From NCBI GenBank assembly GCA_947476255.1, contig CANJPY010000025.1:1-53401 (forward strand): 53,401 bases of DNA. The letters are read 5' to 3'. The translations under genes and the position numbers were made by a program. The notes below the pieces were generated by a model. The model did no database searches. It saw only the letters and a list, made by a program, of their open reading frames with translations, and was not told the origin of the DNA. Shown one piece after another: positions 1 to 12,500 of the stretch; the first letter of the stretch is position 1; each line of letters starts with the position of its first letter. The DNA comes from Chthoniobacteraceae bacterium (lineage in GTDB: Bacteria; Verrucomicrobiota; Verrucomicrobiia; Chthoniobacterales; Chthoniobacteraceae).

Positions 1-530
1 GCCGCTGCCGCCAAGGTCACGGTCCCCGCCACAGTGGCACTTCCGCCGCTGACGAGCTGGAGAGCGCCCGCTCCATTAATGCCGGTTCCCGTGAGGGAAA
101 GCGGTTCCGCAATTGAAATGCCGCCACCCAGGTTCAACCACAAGGCTGCGCCGTTAGCCGTGACCGTTGTATTTCCCGCCGTGCCACCCAGAGCTGCGGC
201 GTCCGACACACTCAGGACTCCCGCGGCGATGGATACAGTGCCAGCCCAAGTGGTCCCCGAGGACAACGCCAACGTTCCATTGTCCGCCTTGGTGAACCCA
301 TTCCCCGCCAGCGTCCCTGAGATCGTCAGCGTGTTTCCTGCGGTGACTTCGAAAATATTGTTTACCGTTGTTACGTTCAGGAAATTAAAGGTGCGCGCCG
401 ACTGGAAGGAGGAAACGGCACGCAGCGTAGCCGTGGTCCCATTGAGGTTGACCTGGTTGCTGGCACTCCCTAGCGCGCCATCAGAGGTTGCCGCCAGCAC
501 ACCCGCCAGAACGTTCAAACTGCCACTAAA
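1..530 (-). repeat. Block related to the N-terminal part at about 26,500-27,000
   Basis: The last visible residues contain D-G-A-L-G, W-A-G-T-V-S-I-A-A-G-V-L and T-G-I-N-G-A-G-A-L-Q in order. The segment at about 26,500-27,000 contains D-A-A-L-G, W-A-G-A-I-N-V-A-G-G-V-L and S-G-I-N-S-S-G-A-V-Q in the same order. This suggests that the N-terminal module starts to repeat again at the left edge, so more copies may follow beyond the window. Confidence 0.5.
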
Positions 531-3500
531 AGTGTTGGCCGAACCGCCGAGCACCACCGTGCCCGGCCCCGTCTTGAAGAAGCCATTGGTGCCTCCTCCG
601 GTGAGCATTCCATTAAGCGTCAGCCCTGGAACCACGTTGGATGCGGAGGCCGCGCTCACGCTAAAGGTGCCTGCCTGCACACTCACCGCGGAGAGAGGAA
701 TATCATTGGCGAGTGTCAACCCATACCCGTGGTTGTTGGTGAGGTTGATTCCGTAGGCCATGCCGGGGATGGAGCCGGACGCAAAAACAAGCCTCTGGTT
801 GACGGACTGGTTGAAGTTTTGGGACTGCCCCGCGCGCCCCAGCGTCAGCGCTGGCACCAGGGTGGTGGTGTTAAAAACAAACGAGCCGGTCGCGCCGACG
901 GTGTTGCCGGTGGCGTTTCCATCGGTGTCAAAGTACAGACCAAGGCTCGAGCCGCCATTGATCGAAATCGGGACGTTGCTGCCAAGCCCTGTCAGGTTGA
1001 TTGTGAAATTTCCAAGCCCTGTTTTGTTAATCGCCGTGACGCCACTCAGATTCGTCTGGCCCATCAAATTGACGGTCAGGTTCGGATGTAACACCCCAAT
1101 GTTCAGCGAGCCGGAGGTGTAGCTCAGAGCCCCGTTCAGCGTGAGGGAGTTGGTGGCGTTTGTGCCCGTGATCTTGTCGAAGGAAATATTTGACTGGAAT
1201 GCAACAGGGTTCACCAGGGTGCGCTGGCCTCCATCATCCACCAAAAGCCTCGTGCTGTTGCCCAGCGTGAGGGTGCCTGTTCCCACCGGGCCCGTGAATA
1301 CGGTGGAGGGCAGCAGCCCCAAGCCAGCAGCGTACAGCGTTGTCAGCGTCGTACTGGCCCCGACCGTCAGACCCCCGGCGGCCACGGACACGCCTCCGTC
1401 AAACGAGTTAGTGCCGCTGCTCAGCATCAAGATCCCATTGCCGGTCTTAACCAGAGAAACGCCCGCCCCATAAATGGTTCCGCTGATGATCGCGGCGTTT
1501 GCATTGTTGGTATAGGTCACTCCACCGATCTGGATCGGCCCAATGGACAAGGTTTTGGAACCGGGCGTGAACTGTAGCGTCCCTGCCACGGTGGGAACAA
1601 AAGCGGCATCCTGCGAGAGGACAGTGAGCGGCGTACTGCCCGTCAAAGTCAGCGTGCCAGTACCCGTCGTGGTGACCGTGGGTGTTGCAGCACTGCCATA
1701 GTTGTTAAAGGCGAGGGCTGAAAGCGTGTTGCTGCCCACCAGGGTCAGGGTGGCGTTGTTGTTGAGCGTCACCGTGTTGTTGGAAGCGATCTGCCCCGGG
1801 TTGCCATTCGTCGTCATCACCGTGGCGTTGGTGATGGTGAGACCACCGCCGGGGATCACCACCACGCCCGAACTGCCCGCCAAGATCAAGCTGCCCTGTG
1901 AAACGGTGGTGCCTCCCGTGTAGGTGTTGGTACCGGTCAGGATGACTGGACCGAGACCGGATTTGACCAAGGCGAGGGTCGCTGTGCCGGAGCCTGTGAC
2001 TTGGCTGAGATCTTTGAGGATCGAGTTGATGGTACCACCACCTGTGGCACCCCCGATGTAGACCACCAGTTCCTGCGTGCCGCTGCTCGCGGTGCCGCCG
2101 GCGGTGAGGATCCCGCGGATGTTCGGGGTGCCGATGGTCGTGACCTGGTTATTGCTGTCACGCAGCAAACCGCCCAGTTCAAGGTTAAGAACGTCCGTGG
2201 CGTTGGTGAAGGCGATGTCGCTTTGGAAGTTACCTGCAACGCGCAAGAGCGCAGTGGTTGTCGTGCCCGCGGCGAGTGTTGTGGTGCCTGAGGCCACCCC
2301 TGCTGAAGTTAACACAAGGTTGGTGATTTTGCCCGGCCCGAACGTTGAGTCGTAGCCAATAAACCCACCCTGACCGACCGCACCAATCCCCGCAGAGGGC
2401 TGGAAGGCCGCATAATCGGTGGAGTTCGCAATGGCCCAGGCCCCAAGCAGGCCGGGCGCGACCAAGGCGGGCGGCTGCAAGACATAGACGCGGCTGTTGT
2501 TCCCAATCTGGCCCAGGTTTGTGCCCGTGAAATTGACCGTGGCGCCCGCGGCACGGGTCAAGCTGGTCAGGGTCAAATCTGCAGAAAAGTATGTTGCGTT
2601 CGTTCCTTGGATCGGCGTGACAGTAATGGTGTTGCCTCCTATCGCAGCCGTGACCGTCCCGATGGTCTCGGTAGCCGCCGCCTTGGCCCGGCCAGTGAGG
2701 GTGAGGGTCCCCGAGCGCAGTGTGAGGGGCGCGGCGTCATTCAGCCGGTTGTTGTTTTGAGTTTGGAGGGAACTGCTGTTGTTAAGCGCGATGGTGGCCG
2801 TGTTGAGCTCGATGGCGCTTGTATTGAGGAGCGTTGCATCATCTTGAAGGGTCAGCGTGTTGCCCGAACGCACGGTGATGCCCGTGTACGTCTGGGCGCT
2901 TTCCAGGGTAAGCGCGCCATTTCCGCCGGTGTTTCCAACGATACCGAATCCCACAGGGCCCGTGAGACTTCCGGCAAAGGTGGTGGTGTTCGCCGTGAGA
3001 TATGTCACGAGCAGACCGCTGCCCCCGCTGGAGGTAATGACACCGCTGGTATTGGGCAGGATGCCGGGCGAGGAGAGGGCCCCGACGTATTGCGCATTGC
3101 CTCCAAGATCCAGAGTGGCGCCGAGTCCCAGACGGAAGGCCTGGCCCGGTTGCAGCGTATTGAGCCCGCCATTGAGCACCAGAGTCCCTGCGGCCACCAC
3201 GGTTTCATTTGTGACGAAACTCTGCGCATTCAGCCTCAGGAGACCCGGTTGCACCTTCACCAAACCACCGCTGTTCGTGAGGGAGGCATTGAGATTCAAG
3301 GTCGCTCCCGCAGCCACGTTTGCATAAAGCGGAACGGCGCCCGTGTACAACTGGATCAAATTGAGACTGCTGGTGCCAACGGTCGCAAGCAAGGCGCCGC
3401 TGGTCAAGTTGAGAGACCCTCCGGAAACAGATCCTGACTGCAAGCGCAGGGCATTCATCTGGCGTGTCGCAGCCAGAAGCGTTTCTCCGGCAAGGCTCCC

Positions 3501-6500
3501 TGTTTCGGTGGGAAACAGGCTGTCCAAAGCATTGGCCGAGTAACCCGTAAACGGAGTGAAGCCCACAGCCGGGTTGTACGTCGCAAGTTCACCGGAAATC
3601 AGAACCCTTGGCACCACGTTGTTGAACACCGTGATGCCAGTGCTACCACCGGACAACATCACATTGTTGCCATTGTTGCCTGCCCCTGTCCCTAGACCTG
3701 TCACTGCACTTAAATCCAAGGCGGTCCCCGGACCTGCTGATAAAGTGAGACCAGTTAGAACGAGGGTTCCCGCTCCAGTCATTCTGAGCAAGGCTGGTGC
3801 CTGATAGGCTGTGAGGCTTCCCAAAGAAACCGAGCCGCTGTTGGCTGTGAAATCCAGCATCCCGCCTGTGCTGTTGACGGGCGCTGTAGAAGCCAGACGG
3901 CCTGCGGGGTTGACGCCGCCACTGTCATCCAACCGCAGCGTCCCACCCGCGAAGAGCGTGACTTGGGAGATGGACTTCGCGGTCCCTCCCGAGACGCCAC
4001 TGAGAGTGACAAGGCCGCGGTTGACGGTGAGGGCGGCGGTGAAAGCGTTCATGCCAGTGAGCGAGATCGTGCCAGGCCCTTGGAACGTGGCTCCGCCGGC
4101 ACCGTAAATTGTGCCACTGAGGAGCGTATATCCGGGGCCTTGGAGGAAGCTGGTGTTTCCAAAGTTGAGAGATCCAGAGACGATCAGCGAGCCGCTGGAA
4201 AGGTCGTTCTGGAGGATCTTGCCGGCGCCTGTGAGTGTGCCAGCGAACTCTATACTACTTGTGCCAGAGATAACGGCGGGCTCGCCACCTAGAGTCCCAG
4301 AATTCAGCAGGGCGCGCGAGCCAGTCATGGTATAATTGGAACGCAGTTCGCCGCCATTGATATAGAGAATAGTGGTACCCGATCCGAGCACACTCGTGCC
4401 GGCGAGGACCGTTCCGTTATTCAGGATCAGTATCCCCTGATTCAACGTGGTGGTTCCCGCGTAGAGGTTCGGCCCACTCAGGGTGACGCTAGCGGTACTG
4501 GCTGTTTGAATCGCCAGATTATTCGCGCTGGATCCGTTGTAAATGGTTCCGGAAAAAACGGTGGATCCGTAACCCTTGACAGTCAGCGTGTTCCCTGCGC
4601 CGGCGCTGGTGAAATTGTTGAGGGTCAGAAGCGCTCCATTTTCCATGGAGTTCAGGATCGTCCATGGAGCCCCGGACGTACCAGAGACTGTCCCCGTGAA
4701 CGTGATGGGGTTGGAACCTGCAAAAACCGACGTACTGTTGTTTGAAAGTGTAACCAGTGTGCCCGTGCTCAGGGGTCCGCCGTAGGCAAAGATGCCGCCG
4801 TTACCGATGCTCAAGCCGCCGTAGCCGATTCCGTATGAATTGAGACCCAACAAACCTGCACTCGCATTCAAAGCGCCTGTGAAAGTGTTTTGGGAAGACG
4901 GCGCCAGGACCCAGACGCCGCTGTCGGACTTGGTGACAGCGAGTACGTTCACCCCGTTGTTCGCCAAGGTTCCCGAAATCACGTTATTGTCCACGCTGAG
5001 GCCGCGCAGCGTGAGCGTGATGGCGCCACCCGCGTTATTCACCGTATTCGCCAGCTCCAGAGGACCGCTGCCCGACGCATCCATCGTGACGGTTGCCGTG
5101 AGCGCCACCTTTCGTGTGGCGACTTCGCCCGCACCCACGTAAAGGAGGTTGCCGCCGCTCAGAACCAGCGACCCGCCTCCGACGTTTATTCCCAAATTAC
5201 TGGAGGTGGCTCCGGCGGCTCCGATGGAACTCACAATCAACGCCCCGGTACTGAGCGTCGTTGTGCCCGCATAGGTGTTCGCACCGCTGAGGATCAGGTT
5301 GCCTGTTCCGGTTTTGGAGAAACCCGTCCCTCCGCTGATGACTCCGCTGATGGTGGCGAAATCCAGCGCTGTGTTAACATTGTCGTCGACAAAAATGGTG
5401 CGGCCCGCGCCGGAGCCGAGGCTGAGGGGACTTTGAAAATCCACGTCCCCGGGGGCGTTGGGGGCGTTCAGCAGCAGGGTGCTGCCGGCAAAGGCGCCCG
5501 TGCCCATCACAAGGATGCCGCCCAGATTAACCTTCAGGCTGGTGGCAGAAGCCGAGAACCCGCCGCCGTTGGCGCCAAACTGAATCTGTCCTGAACCCGT
5601 ACCCGGAACGCGTGAAAACACGCCGTCGCTTTGGAACACGCCTCCGTTGAGGGTGAGGTTGCTGTTCGCAGAAAGCCCCCTGCCCTCCTGCGCCTGCAAA
5701 ACTCCCGAGCTGACGGTCGTTGTACCCGAGTAGGTATTGGCCCCCGTCAGCAGCCATTGCCCGGCTGCCGCCTTGGTCACGGAAAGAACGCCCCCATTCG
5801 GATTGTCGCCGAGTGCCAGCGCGATTTCGTTGTCCCCTGTGGAGTTGCCCTGCAACGTGAGCGTGCGCGCGCCCGTGCCTGCGAAAGCGAGGGAGCCTGA
5901 GTTCGAGAACACCAGTGCGGCGTTGTTTGCGGCGCCGGCGGCCAGGGCGTTGTTTCCGTATTGACCAGAGGAATCAAGGGTGGCGTTGCCAGCAAGAGTG
6001 AAAAGCCTGTCAATGGCGAGGGAGGGGGTTTGGGTAAATTGGACGAAGTTGGCGTTGGAGCCGGTGTACTGCAGGGTGCCGCCGTTGAACACAAGGTTGG
6101 CGGCTGCGTTGGAAGAGGCGCCGAGGGAGCTGGGCAGGCCGCCATTGGCGAGCACGTTGACCGCGAGTGTGGCGCTTCCCGCAAGAATCGTCGGGCCGGT
6201 GTAGGTATTGAGCCCCGTGAGGAACAAGGTGCCGGAAGAGCCGTTGCGCATCACGCCGAGCGTGCCGCCGCCTGAATTTTGAAGGACCCCGCCAAACACG
6301 CTGGTGGCTGTGGCGTTGCTGGAACCGAGCGAAAGCACCACTGGTACGGCACTGGTATTATCCACCACGCCCGCACCCTGCAAAACGCCAGCTGTCAGTA
6401 TATTGAAAGTTCCCCCGGAATAGAGGGACGTGGAAGCCCCCGTGCCGTAGAGATCCAGAAGAGCGTTCTGGCGGACCACGGTGAGAGTGGCGGCGGCAGG

Positions 6501-9500
6501 CGCTCCCAAGGTCGCACTCGCACCACCAGCCAAGCGAAGCGTGCCTGCGTTGATCGTGGTGGTACCCGAATACAGATTTGCCGCGCTCAGAAGGAGGGTG
6601 CCGTCGCCGGATTTGGTGAGGCTGGTGGAGCCGGCGCCTAGGAGAGAACTGATGGTGAGTGTGTTGGCGGCGTTGGCGCCGCCGGTGATAATGACGAGTT
6701 CCTGCCCCGTGCCGGAAGTGACAATACTCGAGCCTCCAATCAGAGCCGGTGCATTGCTGTTGTCAAAGAGAATGCCGCCGAGGGCCGTGGCGCTTGTGGA
6801 GGTGATTACTAGGGAGCCACCCAGCGTCAGAATGCCGCCGGTGATGCGCAGGGAGTTGGCGGCAAAGGAGCCCGCGGTTGTGGTGTCGGCGCTCAGGAGG
6901 TAGTTGGTTGTGGCACTCCCTGTTCCGGAGGAGGGAAGGAGGGTGGAACTGTTGAGGGCGGTGAGACCTGCGCCAGCGCTGGGGGCGGTCACAAAGTCCA
7001 CGGAACCGGCCGCATTTTTGAGGAAGGCGAAGCCACCGAGGATGCCGTTTTGAGAAAACGGGGTGTTGGTGAAGGTGAAGGAACCGGAGGAGCCGGGTTC
7101 GAAAGTGACGGTAGCTCCTGCGGAGCGAGCGCCCAGAGTACCGAAGGAGAGCGTCCCGCCTGCGGGTAGCGCGAGGACACCCGCGCCCGCGGCGAGGAGC
7201 AAGGTGCCTGTCTGTTCCAGACTACTGCCTCCAAAGGCAACATACTCCAACCGGCCGCCGGCAGTTTGGCGGCCCAGCCCCGCGGCAGCGGCATCGGAGG
7301 CGAAACTGAGCGTGGCACCGGAGGCGAGGAGATCGCTGGAGCTCGAATTTGCCCGCAGGCGCAGGGTGCCGGCGGCAATGGTCAAACCACCGGTAAAGCT
7401 GGAAAGGGATCCAAAGCTTAACGTGGCTCCCTGAGGCACAGCCGTTCCGCTGCCCGCAGACAACCAGAGTGTGTTCCCACTCATCGCGGTAATAATGACG
7501 CCCGCCGTCACGCTGGGGTGCGAAACCGTCATTCCCACCGAAAGCCCTACGGTGCCGGAGACCACTAGCGTACCGGTGTTTGTGGCGCTTGCCTGTGTCA
7601 CGGAGATCGTGCTGCCGCTAATGAGGCTCCCTCCTGACACAGTAGCCGTGGACAACGGCGCGTATTCCCAAACGCCGGAGTCCGTCTTGAAAACCGAGGT
7701 GGTCCCAGTGTTTTGGTTAATCAAGCCGGTGAGGGCATTGGCGGCGGTGTTGGTGCCGCCCAGGACGAGTGTTTTGTTGCCAGCCCCGCCGGCGGCGACG
7801 CCGCTGGAAAAGATCAGGGGAGTGTTCCCGGACTGGTTGGCGAAAAGAAGGGCGTTCCCTGTGGTGCCAGAGAGGTTCACGATACGAGAGGTGGTCTCGC
7901 CACTGGAGCCTGCGTAATTGAGGGCTCCGGCATTTAACGCGATCCCACCCAACTGAGTGGCGGAATCATTTAAGACCGCAAGCGTACCCAACTGTAGAAC
8001 ACCTCCCGAGATGTTGGCCGTTCCCACTAAACTCCCAGAGGTGAGACTGTTAAGGACTAAAAGGCCCGGCCCCGTCTTGGAGATTCCCTGAAGATAATAA
8101 GAAGAGGTTGCCGACGATAATGTGCCATTCCAAATATTGTCCCCGTTGCCCCCTACGATGAATTGGCGAAATCCACCGGTGTCGCCCAACGGGAAGTTGC
8201 TGTTGAGAGTCAGCCAACCGTTGGAATTGTTGGTGAAGGTACTGTTGCCGCTGCCTCCGGTAGCGCCGGCGAAATTACCGCTGGAACTTCCAAGGGTCAG
8301 GCCGTAACCATCGCGGCCTAGAATTGTCAACGTCTTGTTTGTAGTTCCAAAAGTGAAAGAGCCTATGGAAACCGTTTGAGCCAGACCATTGCCGCCAAGG
8401 CCTCGGTCCAAAAACACGTTCCCGTTCGCCGTAAACAAAGTGATGCTTTTGTTTGCAAAGCTCGGGATCGTCCCCGCGTCCGCGCGGATTTCAAGAAGAC
8501 CTTGGTTAAATTCGACGTTCTGCCCGGCACCGTTCAAACCCAGCGCGCGTCCATCCGAAACACGCACGGTGGTACTGGCATCAATCTTGACGGTAGACAA
8601 AAAAGTACTGGAGGTATTCTGCAACCAGAGGGTCGATGGCAACACCGATGCCGACTTCACCAACCTACCAGTAGTCTGCTCAAAGCTGCCGATACTTCCG
8701 CTGATGATCACGTTTCCATTTCCGATGAGTTGCACGCTATTTCCAATCCCGAGGCTCACAGGTCCGCTGAGGGTGGTGTTCCCATAAGCGGCCGCGAACG
8801 TCGTCGTAAACGGTGAAGCCCCCAGCAGAACGGGCCCTGTGAACGTGTTCTGCCCGACGGAAAGGACCGCCGCGCCGCTGCTGCTGTTGGCCGTGGCGCC
8901 GCGGCCTGCTAGGGAAAGTCTCTGCGCGTACGTGGTGCCGGTGCCGCCCTCCAGAACGAGCATCCCGCCTTGGAAACCTGCGGTGGCATTCCCAAGCACG
9001 GTGAAGGCATTCGAACCCGCCCCCAGTTGCGCCCCGTTGGCAAGCACCAGAGCGCCGCCCTTGACAAGAACATCCCCCGTAAAGGTGTTTGCTCCAGTGA
9101 CCTTCAGCACGCCCACCCCCGTCTTGGCCAGCGCCCCCGAACCGGAAATGACGGTCGATAAGAGAGTCCCAGCCATCAGATTATCCCCGCCGATAGTCAA
9201 AGCGTAGCCGCCGAGCACCACGGTGCCAGCACCCAGCAAAGAACCCACGGTATCCGAGGCGCCCACATAGAGAGAGGCGCCCGGGGCGAAAATCAGAGGG
9301 GAGGCATCCGGCAGGGCGTTGGGAGTCCCGATCGCAAGGGTGCCCGCGTAGACATTAACGGCGCCCGGATAAACGCCAGTTCCCGAGAGGACGAGGGTTC
9401 CCGGGCCCGCCTTGAGCAGCCCGGCCGAGCCGAAGAGCGGGTTTTTGACCACGAGACTCTGCTCGGAACTGACGTTAAAGTAGAGATCCGTGGTGGCGCC

Positions 9501-12500
9501 GGCGATCAACGAGCCGGAGCCCTGCAGAGTATAAACATCGCCCGGGTTGTTGGTGGCTTTTCCAAACATCACGGCCCCACTCGCGAGGGTGAGGCTGTTG
9601 GCACCCATGTCCAACACCCCGGAGGGGGAGGTACGCACGACCGAAAGAGCGTTTAACGTCAAGGCGTTGCTCGCCGTGTAGTTGCCGATGGCGGTGTATA
9701 CGCTCGTGAGGCTGCCGCTGGCGCCTGGCTGCAGCGTCGAGAGATCATTAGACAACGCCGCCTGAATCATGCCTCCCGAGACACCGGCAAAAGCCGTGCC
9801 TCCCAGCGTGACGTAAGGACTCAACATCCCAGAGGCAGGCAACACGCCGTTGACGCCGGTGGTGGTAGCGGTGCCCGAGGTGAGGAACAGGTCCAACACC
9901 GCGCCCGGTACTATGGAAATGGAGCCCAAGTTGACCGTCAAAGAACCCAGAGCACCCGGCACCAGGGTCAGTTGGCTTAAGCCAGAAGTGAGAGCCAAAC
10001 TGGAAATGGTTTGTTCACTGGCGGTCCCCTCCCGACCCAAGACAACCCACGAAGCGCTCCCGAGGGATAAACTTCCCGTACTGGGTAAAATCGACCCCGA
10101 GGCCAGCTGGCTGAAGTTCAAAATGAAGGTGCCGCCCTGAACCGTGGTGTTTCCTGAATAGGCGTTGGCGCCCCCGAGCGTAAGAGCGCCAGCGCCTGCC
10201 TTCACCAAGGAGAGCGAACCTGCAATTGTCCCGTAATAAGCACCGGAAAGATTTTTCGCGTTTCCAAGTGTTAGCGTCATTCCGGCGGTGCCTGCCAGAA
10301 CGTTTCCCGCAGACCCGTTGAGGGCGGCAAGCGTGTATGCAGTGTAGGTGCCGAACTGAAGGGTTCCAGAACCCCCTGCGGTTCCTGTGAAATTGAGTGG
10401 CCCGGCCGTCAACGGCGACCCGAGTTCTGAAGCTCCAGACCCGCCAAGCAGGAGGGTGCCGGCGGAAATGGTGGTTCCGCCCGTGTAGGTATTTGTACCC
10501 GAGAGAGTCAGGAGCCCGTTTCCGATCTGCAGCACGGCCCCGGAACCCGAAATCACGGCCCCGTAGTTAATCGCATCCGAACGGTTGAAGGCGAGCACTC
10601 TGGCCTCCTGAACATTCACGTTGCCGGCAATCGAACCAAGGGTGCCGCCATTGCCGATCTGAATGGTTCCAGCCGTGACCTTGGTCATTCCAGAGTAGGT
10701 GTTCGTGGCCGATAAAATAAGCGTGCCGGAACCCGCATTCACCACCTGTCCGCTGCCACTGATGACGTCCGAAAGGGTGACCGCGTCGGAGCGGTTCACA
10801 AACAACATCCCGCTGTTGGCGATGGAGCCGGAACCGAGCATCCCGGCGGTCCCTCCAGTGCCGACCTGCAAACTGCCCGCACTGATCGTGGTGCCTCCAG
10901 AGTAGCTGTTGGCGCCGGAGAGCGTCAGTATGCCGCTCCCGAGTTGCAGCAAAGCCCCGGAACCTGAAATCACGGCCCCATAGGTAAGCGCGTTCGAGCG
11001 GTTGAAGGCCAGTGTGCCGCCGGCCAGGACATTCACATTGCCCGAGAGGGAACCAAAGATGCCCCCCGTCCCCAACTGGAGGCTGCCGCCCGTAATCGTC
11101 GTGGCACCCGTGTACGCCTGCTCGGTAAGGAAGACGGTCTTACCGGAGCCCGCTTGGATCACCGACCCGCCGCCGGTAATGGCTGTGCTGAAGGTGAGCA
11201 CATCGGCGCGGTTGAAAATCAAGGTGCCGGCATTGGAGATGGTGCCACTGCCGAGGGTGCCCAAAGTGCCCCCGTTGCCCATCTGAAGGATGCCCGCATT
11301 GATCGTGGTGGGGCCGGTATAGACATTGTTGTCCGTGAAGGTCAGAGAGCCGGCGCCATTCTGAATCACGCCCCCGGCACCGGAAATCACGCCTCCAAAG
11401 TTCACGGCATCGGAGCGGTTAAAAATCAGCGAGGAGCCGGTCAGAACATGGGCGTCCCCTAGGATCGAGCCGAGGGAGCCGCCGTTCCCAAGCTGAACGC
11501 CACCACCCCCGACGAGCACAGTGCCCGAAAAAAGATGGGGCGCCGTCAAGATGAGCGTGCCGGCGCCGACGTTCATCAAGCCCCCCGTTCCACTAATCGG
11601 GTCGGCAAAGATATAATCGTTCAAGCGATCAAAAACGAGCATCCCATGATCCACAAGGGGGCCGGAGCCAATGGAGCCGAGTGTGCTCAGAATCAGACTG
11701 CCGCCAAGGATCGTGGTCCCGCCCGTGTAGGCATTGCTGCCTGCGAGAATCAACGTGCCGGCCATGAGGAGCACCCGGCCCTCGCCGGAAATGTTTCCTG
11801 TAAAAATCGAACGATCAGACCGATGGAAGGCCAATGCGTCTTTCACCACCACGGCCCCCAATAAGGAACCCGAGGTGCCGCCGTCCCCAATCTGGAGCGT
11901 GCCCATACTCACAGTCGTGCCGCCCGAATAAGTGTTTGTACCGGTAAGCGCCAGTGTGCCGAACCCTGATTTGGTGAGGGCCACATTCCCGCTCAACGGC
12001 GCGCCCAGCGTGACGAGCATAAAAGGCGACACCAAATTAAAATTGGAGGCGGCAGAAGAGAAGGAAACACCGCCGTTTAATTTGAGCGCACTGGTTCCTG
12101 CAAAAAGCGCGTCCCCTTGGAACGCCACGGAGTTGGAAAGGGTTCGGGGCCCTCCATCCACGACCCACCGCGCGCCGCCCCCAAAATTGAGCGTCCCCGT
12201 CCCCAAGGGACCGGACTTCACAGAGGCGCCGAGCGTATTGGGGGTGGAATCTGCGCCAAGCGCCAAACCACTGTTGGGGCCCACGGTGACCCCTCCGTCA
12301 AAGGTGCTGTTGGAAGCGCTCAAGAGCAAGACGCCGTTCCCTGTGGTCACCAAGGAGGCCCCCATTCCCAACACAGTGGCCCCGAGATTCAAGGAGGGTG
12401 CAAGGTCCGTGTAGGTGCGGCCATCGTGCTGAATCGCGGCAATGCTCAGGGTGTTTGTGCCCGACAAAGCCATGGTGCCCGCAAGCAAGGGCACCATGGC

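Noticed and set aside
10450..11990. Regular 207-bp repeats considered as a CRISPR array
   Set aside because: The repeats are protein-coding, diverged between units, and far longer than CRISPR repeat-spacer units.
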